Source: JAUIET01 sp964352475 (lineage in GTDB: Bacteria > Pseudomonadota > Gammaproteobacteria > Pseudomonadales > JAUIET01). Taken from it: a stretch of 64,000 nt of DNA. Position numbers and translations under genes: made by a program. The notes beneath the pieces were generated by a model. That model had not been told where the DNA came from. It saw only the letters and a program-made list of their open reading frames with translations, and did not search any database. Positions 51,085 to 59,911 of this stretch are shown one piece after another. Numbering within the stretch: the stretch's first letter is position 1; every line of letters starts with the position of its first letter. Location of the stretch: NCBI GenBank assembly GCA_964352475.1, contig CAYGSL010000007.1:1-64000 (forward strand), written 5' to 3'.

Positions 51085-51546
51085 ATGATCACTGAAAATA
51101 CAGTCAGTTCTGACGAAGTCACCATCCATGCCCCGGTAGAGCTGGTATGGAAGATACTATTGGATTTCGATAACTACGGCGCGTGGAATGGATTCTGTCC
51201 CAGTATTAAGAATGAGTCGCTGGAGATCGGTTCTGCGGTAGATATGATGGTTGATCTTGGGTCAGGACCATCACAACAGGTAGAGTACATTTGTCGAGTA
51301 GAACCGATGACATGTATCGCCTGGCAAATGGAAAACAAGGAGAGCGATCCGGTGCACGCTGTGCGCAGCCAATTCTTAAAGCCATTGGATAAAAACAGCT
51401 GTACTTATATTAGTATCGATGAATTCTCTGGCCCGGAAAAAGACTCCATGATGCAGCATTTTGCGCCGGCGGTTGAAGCAGGGTTTAATCGTTGTGCCTA
51501 TGATTTAAAGAAATTTGCAGAAGAAACTTACTCACGCGACGCATAG
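51085..51546 (+). CDS. SRPBCC (polyketide cyclase/dehydrase-like) protein
   Basis: This 153-residue protein has the START-like pattern of the SRPBCC superfamily: EVTIHAPVELVWKILLDFDNYGAWNGF at the first helix-strand, then a hydrophobic pocket with strands MTCIAWQME and TYISIDEFSGP, and a long C-terminal helix beginning FAPAVEAGFNRCAYDLKKF. Such proteins bind small hydrophobic ligands. It is convergent with glcF, 10 bp apart. Confidence 0.8.
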   Translation: MITENTVSSDEVTIHAPVELVWKILLDFDNYGAWNGFCPSIKNESLEIGSAVDMMVDLGSGPSQQVEYICRVEPMTCIAWQMENKESDPVHAVRSQFLKPLDKNSCTYISIDEFSGPEKDSMMQHFAPAVEAGFNRCAYDLKKFAEETYSRDA

Positions 51547-51556
51547 CGACCGCATC

Positions 51557-52780
51557 TCAATGCGGGTCTGTGACTTCATCCACCAATTCTATCCAGTGTC
51601 TTACTGGAACGTGAGCTTCAGACGCCAGGTGCAACTGGCAGCCAACATTCGCTGTCACAATTTCGTCGGGATTGTCAGACGTTAGAGCACTCACCTTATT
51701 CCTAAGAAGCTTACGGCTCATTGTTGGCTGCAGAATTGAGTAAGTGCCTGCCGACCCGCAACATAGATGCTTATCAAGTGTTTTGCTTGTTGGTATGCGC
51801 AGCGCGCTGAATATTTCGTCGACCGCTCCCGGCAAGTTCTGGCCGTGCTGTAACGAACAAGGGCAATGAATAGCAATGCTCGCCTCCGTATTCACCAATT
51901 GGAAAGACTCAAGGTTTTCGGCCAGGATTACCTCGCTTAGATCGCGCGCAATTTTGCTAAGCTGCTTGGCTTTTTCTGCGTACCGTAGATCGTCCTTGAG
52001 CAGCTCACCGTATTCCTTCACGATATTGCCGCAACCGGATGCTGATACAATCACGTACTCTGCACCCTGCTCTACCTGTGGCCACCAGGCATCAATATTC
52101 CGCCTGGCAAAGTCTTTTGCTTGATCATGATCAGACAAATGGTAACTGGCAGCACCACAACAACCACTGTTAGATGGTTCAAGCACTGTGATACCAAGCC
52201 GATCCAGCACCCTAGCGGCAGCATTGTTGGTATTTGGAGTTGCCACTGATTGCGCGCAACCGCTTAACATAAGCATGCTGCGCTGGTGTTTGCGAGTTGG
52301 GCGCGGCAATTCAATCTGCTGTGCTGGAATTTCTTTTGCAAGAACGCGAGGTAACACCGGTTTGAAGAATTGCCCAATACGCAAGAGAAGGCCAAAACGC
52401 TGCTTGTAAGGCAGAATGCACAACAAGCCCCGGCGCGTTAATCGCTGCAATAGTGGTCGCTTCACTTCTTGCTCAAGAGTGTATCGACCTATATCAGCAA
52501 GTCGACCGTATTCAACACCAGAAGGGCAGGTGGTTTCACATGCTCGGCAAGTCAGACAACTATCCAGATGACGCACCGTATTCGTTGTAGCACTGCCCTC
52601 TTCCAGGAACTGCGCTATAAGATGAATTCTCCCGCGCGGTCCGTCTCGTTCGTCACCAAGTTCCAGATACGTTGGGCAGGTAGCGGTGCAAAAACCACAA
52701 TGTACGCAGGCGCGCAGAATACCCTCTGCCTCTTTAATCTCAGGCCTGTCGCTAAATTTCGGATGAATACGAGTGTGCAT
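51557..52780 (-). CDS. glcF: Glycolate oxidase iron-sulfur subunit GlcF
   Basis: This 407-residue subunit has two [4Fe-4S] clusters (C25-C28-C31-C35 in CVHCGFCTATCP, and C75-C78-C81-C85 in CLTCRACETTCP). It then has two CCG-like domains (SGCCGAASYH; HLCCGSAGTYS). It passes electrons from the flavin subunits to the membrane. The start at ATG 52780 is 7 bp after the glcE stop; a longer in-frame reading starts inside glcE and is not supported. It is the last gene of the sox-glc unit. Confidence 0.92.
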   Translation of the reverse strand: MHTRIHPKFSDRPEIKEAEGILRACVHCGFCTATCPTYLELGDERDGPRGRIHLIAQFLEEGSATTNTVRHLDSCLTCRACETTCPSGVEYGRLADIGRYTLEQEVKRPLLQRLTRRGLLCILPYKQRFGLLLRIGQFFKPVLPRVLAKEIPAQQIELPRPTRKHQRSMLMLSGCAQSVATPNTNNAAARVLDRLGITVLEPSNSGCCGAASYHLSDHDQAKDFARRNIDAWWPQVEQGAEYVIVSASGCGNIVKEYGELLKDDLRYAEKAKQLSKIARDLSEVILAENLESFQLVNTEASIAIHCPCSLQHGQNLPGAVDEIFSALRIPTSKTLDKHLCCGSAGTYSILQPTMSRKLLRNKVSALTSDNPDEIVTANVGCQLHLASEAHVPVRHWIELVDEVTDPH

Positions 52781-52787
52781 GTCTTCT

Positions 52788-53849
52788 CTACATCCAGCTA
52801 TATAGCCGACCAGGATTAAAAACGCCCTGAGGGTCAAACGCCTTTTTCAATCGTTGATGCAACAGCTTTGCACCCGGTGATAATGTGGCGAATACTTCAT
52901 CCGTTCTTCGCTCTCCTCGAAACAAACTAACCTGGCCATTAGCATCAGACGCTTCGGCTTCCAAAGTCGCAAAATCAAACTCGCTGCGCAGCCAACGTTG
53001 GGCGCCGCCCCAGTCAATCAACCACGATGCATCTTGCCGCCAGTGTGCTGCGGTGGGCTTTATTGAGAAACGCCATAGATTTTCCGCGCCAGAATAAAAA
53101 GAGTGCTGCTGCTCTCTGATTGAACGCCAAAATGCACTCTCATCATCCAGCAAATCGCCACCCCATTCTCTCGCAGCCGCCGTTACCACTGAATGGCTGC
53201 CTGTCAGTCGCAGATAAAGAGCCCCATCCACCCAGCAAGCACCAGCTAATAGTTGGGATTTACCCGCACGTTCATTCATTATCTGAATCGCGTCTGTAGC
53301 TCCCAGTTCCTGAACCACAGTGAGCGTGGCTTCTGGCTTCGGCAAGACTTTAAGGCTCACTTCTGTGATGATACCGAGCGTTCCGAAAGCGCCAGCCTGC
53401 GCGCGCGACACATCATATCCCGCCACGTTTTTCATCACCTGGCCACCGAAGCGCAGGTGCTCGCCGTAGCCATTGATTAAACGAATACCCAGAACCGCGT
53501 CTCGAACAGAACCTTGCCAGGGCCGTGCCGGCCCAGACTGGTTACAGGCCAATGTACCACCCAGCGTTGCTTGATCCGAGAAGTGTGGTGGATCAAACGC
53601 CAATGCCTGACCTTGCTCTGCCAGCACGGCCTCAATATCCAGCAATCGAGTCCCGGCGCGCGCAGTCAACACTAGTTCAACGGGCTCATAACTAACTATT
53701 CCAGTATGTTTTGATAAGTTAAGCGTGGCATCAGCGACTTGCTCACGACCCAGGAAACGCTTACTACCACCGCCAAGAATGTTAAGTGTGCTGTTCGAAG
53801 CGCGCGCTGCATTTACTTGCTCCTGCAGCTCTGCAATCTGATCAGTCAT
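52788..53849 (-). CDS. glcE: Glycolate oxidase FAD-binding subunit GlcE
   Basis: This 353-residue FAD-linked oxidase subunit is of the PCMH type, with ILGGGSKRFLGR near the start and FGGQVMKNVAGYDVSRAQAG in the FAD-binding middle. The C-terminal FDPQGVFNPGRLYSW is the usual family ending. It is shorter than GlcD and lacks some conserved FAD-linked catalytic residues, as expected for GlcE. It overlaps glcD by 4 nt, so they are translated together. Confidence 0.92.
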   Translation of the reverse strand: MTDQIAELQEQVNAARASNSTLNILGGGSKRFLGREQVADATLNLSKHTGIVSYEPVELVLTARAGTRLLDIEAVLAEQGQALAFDPPHFSDQATLGGTLACNQSGPARPWQGSVRDAVLGIRLINGYGEHLRFGGQVMKNVAGYDVSRAQAGAFGTLGIITEVSLKVLPKPEATLTVVQELGATDAIQIMNERAGKSQLLAGACWVDGALYLRLTGSHSVVTAAAREWGGDLLDDESAFWRSIREQQHSFYSGAENLWRFSIKPTAAHWRQDASWLIDWGGAQRWLRSEFDFATLEAEASDANGQVSLFRGERRTDEVFATLSPGAKLLHQRLKKAFDPQGVFNPGRLYSWM

Positions 53850-55294
53850 GGTTTCGTTGCTAACGAATCGATAGCGCGATACTCTTGGCAGTTCTTCAAT
53901 ACCGGCACTCCTTTCCCGGGGTTCAATGTACCCGCTGGATCGAAGGCCGCTTTTACGCGGTGAAACTGCTCAATTTCCTCGGGGTTAAATTGCACGCTCA
54001 TCTGCCGCAGCTTTTCCACACCTACGCCATGTTCACCGGTGATACAGCCGCCTACTTGCACACACAATTCTAAAATGCGCCCGCCAAACTCTTCGGTTTT
54101 TTCAATTTCACCAGGCTTGCTGGCATCAAACAGAATTAAGGGGTGCAGATTACCGTCACCAGCATGAAAAACATTTGCCACCCTTAGGCCATACTGCTCG
54201 GATAAACGCTGCATTTCAGCAAGCACATAAGAAAGCTGACCGCGCGGGATAGTCCCGTCCATGCAGTAGTAGTCTGGCGACAGCCTACCAACGGCGGGAA
54301 ACGCCGACTTACGACCCTTCCATAGCAACGCACGCTCTTCATCGTTCTGAGACACGCGTACAACAGTGGCGCCCAGCGAATAAAATAGCTGCTCTACTCG
54401 CGTACTTTGTTCGTTGACCTCTTCACTGTCGCCATCCACTTCGCACAGCAACAAGGCTTCAGCGTCGGTAGGGTAACCTGCGTTTACAAAGGCTTCAGCG
54501 GCAACAATCGCGTGCCTGTCCATTATTTCCAGGCCAGCGGGAATGATGCCGGCTGATATGACGGCTCCCACCGCATCGCCGGCGGTTTCTACATTATCGA
54601 AAGCCGCCATCACCAGGCGCGCTGACGTTGGTATTGGCAATAATCGCACGGTCACTTCAGTGACTATTCCAAGCAAACCTTCTGAACCTGTGATCAGCGC
54701 CATCAAATCGATACCGGCACTGTCCAGTCCTTCTGTACCGAGACTTAGTAACTCACCTTCTACCGTAACTAACTCCACACTAAGCACGTTGTGTACCGTT
54801 AACCCGTACTTCAGGCAATGCACGCCACCAGAATTTTCCGCGACATTGCCGCCAATTGTGCAGGCAATCTGCGATGAAGGATCCGGCGCGTAATACAAAC
54901 CGTACTCAGCGGCCGCTTCACTGATGGCGAGATTCCGCACACCGGGTTGAAGGCGTGCAGTGCGTGCTTGGGGATCAATTTCCAGCACGTTCTGAAACTT
55001 TGCCAATGACAACAGCACAGCGTCTTCACGTGGCATCGCTCCTGCGCTTAGGCCAGTGCCCGCACCGCGTGCAATGACTGGCACACCGCGTTTATGGCAA
55101 ACGCGCATCACGCGCTGAATCTGCTCTACGGTTTCCGGCAGCACCACTAATAGTGGCATCGCAGCATAAATAGCCAAGCCGTCACTTTCAAATGGGCGCT
55201 GGGTTTCGGCGTCAGATATCACACTGTTCGCATCAATGAAGCTGCGAAGCTCCTGCGCGAGCTCTTGTCGTAGAGAACGTTCGGGCAAATTCAT
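53846..55294 (-). CDS. glcD: Glycolate oxidase subunit GlcD
   Basis: This 482-residue flavoprotein oxidises glycolate (or a related 2-hydroxyacid) to glyoxylate. It has PVIARGAGTGLSAGAMP (FAD-binding PCMH motif), GGVHCLKYGLTVHNVL, and the C-terminal VFHAGDGNLHPLILFD with HGVGVEKLRQM. The frame starts at ATG 55294, overlapping the soxC stop by 4 nt. With glcE and glcF it makes the membrane-associated glycolate oxidase complex. D-lactate dehydrogenase-like activity is an alternative. Confidence 0.92.
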   Translation of the reverse strand: MNLPERSLRQELAQELRSFIDANSVISDAETQRPFESDGLAIYAAMPLLVVLPETVEQIQRVMRVCHKRGVPVIARGAGTGLSAGAMPREDAVLLSLAKFQNVLEIDPQARTARLQPGVRNLAISEAAAEYGLYYAPDPSSQIACTIGGNVAENSGGVHCLKYGLTVHNVLSVELVTVEGELLSLGTEGLDSAGIDLMALITGSEGLLGIVTEVTVRLLPIPTSARLVMAAFDNVETAGDAVGAVISAGIIPAGLEIMDRHAIVAAEAFVNAGYPTDAEALLLCEVDGDSEEVNEQSTRVEQLFYSLGATVVRVSQNDEERALLWKGRKSAFPAVGRLSPDYYCMDGTIPRGQLSYVLAEMQRLSEQYGLRVANVFHAGDGNLHPLILFDASKPGEIEKTEEFGGRILELCVQVGGCITGEHGVGVEKLRQMSVQFNPEEIEQFHRVKAAFDPAGTLNPGKGVPVLKNCQEYRAIDSLATKP

Positions 55295-56514
55295 GCCCAG
55301 GGTTCTGCCTTATACAGAACGTGCCCATCGCTCTGCACTAACCACGACAGTATCGGATTCAGATGATAAGGAACTGACCCAGGTCCGCGCGACGTCAGAA
55401 GCTGTTGCCGGCTTGGTTGCATGTAGCCTGTTTCATCCACAGCTCGACTCATTAGCTCCGCACCACCCCCTACCCATTTCCATGGAAACGTAAAGCGAGT
55501 GTGCGCTTTGGCCAGCACCGGCCCTTGCAAATGAGCAGGCTGCCAATGCCGCCCACCATCTGTGCTTACCTCTACACGCACTATCTTGCCTCGGCCACTC
55601 CACGCCAAACCGCGTACTTCCTGCCAGCCTTTCTCAATAACAGCCGGATACGTAGGTGATGTGATGACTGAGCGTGCATCCATGGTGACGCTGAACTGAC
55701 GCGCAGTGCCATTTTTCAGTGGGTCTGTATATTTTGATGTTTCTTCACGTGTCATAAACGGCTGATCGGACAGCTCCAGACGTCGCAACCATTTGATGTT
55801 TGTGTTGCCTTCCCAACCAGGCAATAGCAATCGAAATGGAAAGCCCTGCTCTGGTCGAAGAGCTTCGCCATTTTGCGCATACGCTATGAACGCATCGTCC
55901 AGCGCCTTCTCTATCGGAATGCTGCGCGTCATTAACGCCGCATCACCGCCCTCGGCTAGAAACCAGCTGGCTTTTGATTTAATGCCGGCTTCAGCAAACA
56001 CGGTTTTCAAAGGAACGCCTGTCCATTCGCTCTGGCTGGTTAAGCCACACACCAATTGAGGCGAAGACCGTTCGGTGGCAGCAGTGAACAAATTACCTGA
56101 GCATTCCAGAAAACAGATTCGCGTTACGGACGGAAAACGTTGCAAGTCTGCCAGACTGAATTTCAGCGCTTTCTCTACCATGCCATGAATTAACAGCTCG
56201 TGCTGGTCCCGGTCAATGACGGGTATGCCTGCGTGATGGCGTTCAAAATGCAGATCGGCCGGAGTAATCGTTCCGTGCAACGCTTGTAACGGTGTCACCG
56301 ATGCAACATCGAGTAACACCTGTCTTTGCAGTATTACTTCAGGCGCACGTTTGCCGACCGCTGATGGAGGGCTACCCGGCCTTCGAACGGCGCCAAGCTC
56401 TTTGCTATTCTGTTCCAGTTGATTCTGACTGCCAGCAATACCAGGTGCCGCAACTGCCGCTGTCAATCCCGCCATTCTTTTTACGACGATGCGACGCTTT
56501 ATCACTTCGCTCAT
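55291..56514 (-). CDS. soxC: SoxC-like sulfane dehydrogenase (molybdopterin) subunit
   Basis: This 407-residue periplasmic molybdoenzyme of the sulfite oxidase family has a twin-arginine-like signal (RRIVVK, then hydrophobic). The molybdenum-binding cysteine is in CFLECSGN (C138). PFRLLLPGWEGNTNIKWLRRLE and a C-terminal dimerisation domain follow. It resembles SoxC (sulfur dehydrogenase) rather than SorA. It is translationally coupled to the cytochrome upstream (4-nt overlap) and to glcD downstream. The other sox genes (XYZAB) are not in the window. Confidence 0.88.
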   Translation of the reverse strand: MSEVIKRRIVVKRMAGLTAAVAAPGIAGSQNQLEQNSKELGAVRRPGSPPSAVGKRAPEVILQRQVLLDVASVTPLQALHGTITPADLHFERHHAGIPVIDRDQHELLIHGMVEKALKFSLADLQRFPSVTRICFLECSGNLFTAATERSSPQLVCGLTSQSEWTGVPLKTVFAEAGIKSKASWFLAEGGDAALMTRSIPIEKALDDAFIAYAQNGEALRPEQGFPFRLLLPGWEGNTNIKWLRRLELSDQPFMTREETSKYTDPLKNGTARQFSVTMDARSVITSPTYPAVIEKGWQEVRGLAWSGRGKIVRVEVSTDGGRHWQPAHLQGPVLAKAHTRFTFPWKWVGGGAELMSRAVDETGYMQPSRQQLLTSRGPGSVPYHLNPILSWLVQSDGHVLYKAEPWA

Positions 56515-57098
56515 TTGGACTCCCCGGCTGGCGCCTCGGAAAACGCTTCAGTTGCTGTGCGGTCATCAATCACAAAACGATCTCGGGCAGGCATTTTTAT
56601 GGAGCGTAATCGCTGGGCATCCAGGCTCAGATCGGCGTCCAGCAACTGGTTTAAATGCAGTAAGTAGGCGGTTACGCTATAGACTTCATTATCGGTAAGC
56701 ACGCCTGCTTGCGTATACGGCATGGCTCGCCGAATGTAATCGAAAAGAGTGCTGGCATACGGCCAATAGTTACCGATGGTTTTCGTAGCAGTAGGGTCAC
56801 GTCCAAATGGAAATTCATCATCAACCATTCTGCCCACAAGCTGATCGTTGATACCACCTACCCCATTTTCGCCGTGGCAACCCAAACAATGCTGCGAATA
56901 CACCTTCTCACCTTGCGCTATCGTACCTTCGCCCGCTGGTAGGCCCGTGCCGTCAGCGCGAACGTCAATATCCCACAGTGCAATTTCAGTTCGATCAACC
57001 ACGCGGCCCAAACCAAGCGGCTCGGCCGTAGTACTGTTAGTGACGCACGAGGGCAAAGCCAAAACAGTCCAGCAAACAAATAAATACTTTGCGGTCAC
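56511..57098 (-). CDS. soxD: SoxD-like cytochrome c subunit
   Basis: This 195-residue exported cytochrome has one heme motif CLGCH (C71, C74, H75) and a likely axial Met in the MPYTQAGV region. The N terminus is a signal peptide, possibly a lipoprotein type (LPSC). It is the electron acceptor of the SoxC-like subunit encoded just downstream. It is shorter than the diheme SoxD of Paracoccus, so electron flow is likely through a single heme. It is the first gene of the sox-glc operon. Confidence 0.82.
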   Translation of the reverse strand: MTAKYLFVCWTVLALPSCVTNSTTAEPLGLGRVVDRTEIALWDIDVRADGTGLPAGEGTIAQGEKVYSQHCLGCHGENGVGGINDQLVGRMVDDEFPFGRDPTATKTIGNYWPYASTLFDYIRRAMPYTQAGVLTDNEVYSVTAYLLHLNQLLDADLSLDAQRLRSIKMPARDRFVIDDRTATEAFSEAPAGESK

Positions 57099-57148
57099 AG
57101 AAAACTTCCAATGATATAAGCCAGCGTATTCTACCGCGTATGCGACAA

Positions 57149-58162
57149 TTAAGCTGACTTGCCTGGAATTGGTAGCGGCTTCGCTCGTTGTTTAACGCGT
57201 GGCCACACTTCACGCTCGAATAGCTTCAAGCCTTGCCAGGCGAATTCTGGCGCTATGCCGCCCAACAGCGGCGTTAAAATATAAGTAGTGCAATCGTCCA
57301 GACTATTAATCATTTCAATGGCTTTCTTGGGCGTACACACCTGATAGGCACCACTCTTACGCAGCTGCGTTGGATCGACTCCTTTAGCGAAAGGTCCGGC
57401 TGCCCTACCATAGGCTTCAACGGTCCATTCCGTATAAGACTCTACACAGTGCACCGCGTGCGGCAGAATAGTTTCCCAGGCTTGTTCCACATCATTCGTA
57501 ACATGCGTGTAGATTGGGCCCAGGGAATGGAATTTTTCACCTGGGTCTGACTTGCCGAGCTTCAGGCGCTCTTCTCTATAAAGATTCCAGTTCTCACCAC
57601 CAGGCGGAAAGTAGCCGTCAGCGATGTGGGCTGCTCGACGCGCAACCGCAGGGTGTGCGCCGCCCAGCAACAACGGTGGTGGCTTACTCGGCTGTGGTGT
57701 TATCCGAACCTGACGCCCCTTGTATTCGAATTCCGGCTTGCTCCAGGCATTGTCCAGGAATTCAAACACTTCAAGGTACTTCTCTTTGCGATCCTCGCGA
57801 CGCGTGCCAAACATCTGAAATTCATACGGTCTGTAGCCTGCACCTATTACCAATTGCAAGCGTCCTGCACAGATCAACTGAACCACTGAAATATCTTCGG
57901 CGAGTTTGACCGGATCATATAAGGGCGCGAGTAACACGTTGGGCCTGATCGTTACTTGTTTTGTGCGCGCCGCCACCGCTGCGCACATTGGCAAAGGCGA
58001 AGGAAGGTAACCATCTTCAGACGCATGATGTTCGCCAAACGTCACTGCGTTGAAACCAATGTCATCAGCCCATTCGGCCATATCAAGTGCTGCGCTGTAC
58101 AGCGATTCGGCGGGCGTACCAAACGCAGGTGCGCGCATATCAAAGCTAATGACAAATTCCAC
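57149..58162 (-). CDS. LLM-class flavin-dependent oxidoreductase
   Basis: This 337-residue luciferase-like monooxygenase-fold enzyme has FNAVTFGEHHASEDGYLPSP at the N terminus, KQVTIRPNVLLAPLYDP and GRLQLVIGAGYRPYEF. It is similar in pattern to the LLM gene at 26121-27116 (both EHH and GxGYR). The start overlaps the YciI-like stop by one base, so the two are translationally linked; the small partner may protect or handle its product. Confidence 0.86.
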   Translation of the reverse strand: MEFVISFDMRAPAFGTPAESLYSAALDMAEWADDIGFNAVTFGEHHASEDGYLPSPLPMCAAVAARTKQVTIRPNVLLAPLYDPVKLAEDISVVQLICAGRLQLVIGAGYRPYEFQMFGTRREDRKEKYLEVFEFLDNAWSKPEFEYKGRQVRITPQPSKPPPLLLGGAHPAVARRAAHIADGYFPPGGENWNLYREERLKLGKSDPGEKFHSLGPIYTHVTNDVEQAWETILPHAVHCVESYTEWTVEAYGRAAGPFAKGVDPTQLRKSGAYQVCTPKKAIEMINSLDDCTTYILTPLLGGIAPEFAWQGLKLFEREVWPRVKQRAKPLPIPGKSA

Positions 58163-58461
58163 TACGGAAGTACTTTTTTGAAGGGTTTCACGGTCACATT
58201 CTTGTGAATGCCGTTGAGCACATACGGATCCGCATCGGCCCAGGTTTGCGCCGCTTCCAGCGAGTCGAATTCAAGTACAAGCAAGCTGCCTGAAAATCCG
58301 GCGTCACCGGGATCTTCGGCGTCTATTTTCGGATGCGGGCCAGCAATCAGTAAGCGCCCTGCTTCATTCAATTCTTGCAAACGAGCCAGATGCGCCTCTC
58401 TACTGGCCTTTCGGCCAGGCAGGCTGTCGTCTACATCTTCGCTGATGATGGCATACCACAT
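58162..58461 (-). CDS. YciI-like protein
   Basis: This 99-residue protein is of the YciI family (ferredoxin-like dimer). Visible are MWYAIISEDVDDSLPGRKAS, HLARLQELNEAGRLLIAGP, with the conserved His and Gly region, and AAQTWADADPYVLNGIHKNV. The family has a conserved His-Asp pair and proposed hydrolase or isomerase function. The small gene is coupled to the LLM gene by a one-base overlap. Confidence 0.85.
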   Translation of the reverse strand: MWYAIISEDVDDSLPGRKASREAHLARLQELNEAGRLLIAGPHPKIDAEDPGDAGFSGSLLVLEFDSLEAAQTWADADPYVLNGIHKNVTVKPFKKVLP

Positions 58462-58491
58462 TTCTAACTCCCGTTTTTCTGAGATTCCAAG

Positions 58492-58505
58492 ACACTTGCA
58501 AGTGT
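58492..58505. promoter_or_regulatory. Perfect palindrome ACACTTGCAAGTGT
   Basis: A 14-bp perfect palindrome 30 bp upstream of the YciI-LLM unit and between it and the divergent sulfotransferase gene. It looks like an operator. A small hairpin (GCAGAG-GTTT-CTCTGC, 58509-58524) follows it. It does not resemble the A or B sites, and no regulator gene is adjacent. Confidence 0.5.
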
Positions 58506-58630
58506 AACGCAGAGGTTTCTCTGCATTCTTTGCTATTCAGTCACTTTTATTTGTAATCTCTCGCTCTGTACATGCACGGCAACGCCACTTAGCATAGGGC
58601 TGTTAAGATAAACGAAGAATAAGTTTAACC

Positions 58631-59905
58631 ATGAGCGATGCCCCCTTTGACCGCCGGAGCACCTGGCAACCCGCACCCAGACCTGACTGGGTAGCGCGTT
58701 TAAACGAAGAAGGTGAGCATCTCAATATTGGCAGCATTGTGCCTTTGGATGAACGTTCCTTACTTGAAGAAGCACGACGTAATACTGGCCTCAGTGATTT
58801 TGGTGATGACGATTGGTTAAGCCATTTTCGGGTATTGCTTAAGGCCATTGAAGAAGAAGCCAAGCTGAATTTCTGCGGGCGTATTCTCACACGCTCAGAT
58901 TTGATCCGATATTTGGAAGCACGCCTAGAAATCACTGACTGCTATAAACACCACCCGGAAATTGAAGATGAAGTCATTACCGAGCCCGTCTTCATCGTAG
59001 GCTCAGGAAGATCGGGTACCAGCATCTTCCATGAGGCGCTGTCCAAAGATGAACAGTTTCGAGTAGTGAAACACTGGGAGGCCATGTTCCCCTGCCCTCC
59101 ACCTGAAGAGCACAATTATTTCAACGACCCAAGAATTGCCAAAGCCGAGAAATTAATTACCCTGCCAGAACGCATCGCACCAGAATGGAAAACCATGCAT
59201 GCGCAATCAGCTGACATGCCGGTTGAATGCATTGAATTTTTGTATCTCACCTTCTTGTCTGAGGTGTATTACTGCGCATTCCAGATACCTTCCTATGTGG
59301 CGTACTTTCGCAAGCAAGATATCAGCCAAACGTTTGCATGGCACAAACGCATTCTCAAGTTGCTGCAATGGAAATATAAAAAACCACACTGGTTATTGAA
59401 AGGCCCCACACATATGCCCGTACTGCCGCAACTGTTTGCGGCTTACCCCGACGCGAAACTGATATTCATGCACAGAGACCAAATAACCACTACTGATTCG
59501 GTGGTCAGTGTGCAAGGCACTATTTATTGGTGGCGTACCGATGATCCTTGGAGCGGCAATATGCTGGACGACGTATTGATGACCAAGAGCCGCGTTAAAA
59601 TGTGGGACAGAATCATCGGCTGGATGGAAGATGGCACAATTCCTGCCGGCCAGTTTGCTAACGTCGTTTACCAGCAATTTTGTGAAGATCCGATCGCGGC
59701 GATCAGGAAAGCTTACAATGATATTGGCCTGACACTTGAACCAAGTGCGGCCAGCAATATTCGAAAACTGCTAGAAAACAAACCTAAAGGTGTTTTTGGC
59801 AAACACGACTACAGTACGAAAGCGGGCGGCTCAGAAGTGGCCAGTGAGGAGCGCAAGGCGTTTGCCAGGTACCAGCAGTACTTTAATGTGCCCAGTGAGT
59901 CTTAA
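58631..59905 (+). CDS. Sulfotransferase-family protein
   Basis: This 424-residue protein has the PAPS-binding loop FIVGSGRSGTS (121-131) of sulfotransferases, then HWEAMFPCPP and, later, LIFMHRDQITTTDSVVS with the conserved 3'-phosphate-binding region. An N-terminal region of about 115 residues precedes the loop. Proteins like this occur in catabolic clusters and may sulfate hydroxyl groups of lipids or sterols, or may have lost activity. It is transcribed away from the YciI gene and precedes the molybdopterin oxidoreductase by 6 bp. Confidence 0.83.
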   Translation: MSDAPFDRRSTWQPAPRPDWVARLNEEGEHLNIGSIVPLDERSLLEEARRNTGLSDFGDDDWLSHFRVLLKAIEEEAKLNFCGRILTRSDLIRYLEARLEITDCYKHHPEIEDEVITEPVFIVGSGRSGTSIFHEALSKDEQFRVVKHWEAMFPCPPPEEHNYFNDPRIAKAEKLITLPERIAPEWKTMHAQSADMPVECIEFLYLTFLSEVYYCAFQIPSYVAYFRKQDISQTFAWHKRILKLLQWKYKKPHWLLKGPTHMPVLPQLFAAYPDAKLIFMHRDQITTTDSVVSVQGTIYWWRTDDPWSGNMLDDVLMTKSRVKMWDRIIGWMEDGTIPAGQFANVVYQQFCEDPIAAIRKAYNDIGLTLEPSAASNIRKLLENKPKGVFGKHDYSTKAGGSEVASEERKAFARYQQYFNVPSES

Positions 59906-59911
59906 GCGTTT

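Noticed and set aside
51095..51120. ACAGTCAGTTCTGAC match to the B operator
   Set aside because: It lies within the first codons of the SRPBCC gene and its half-site spacing and A/T flanks differ from the real sites.
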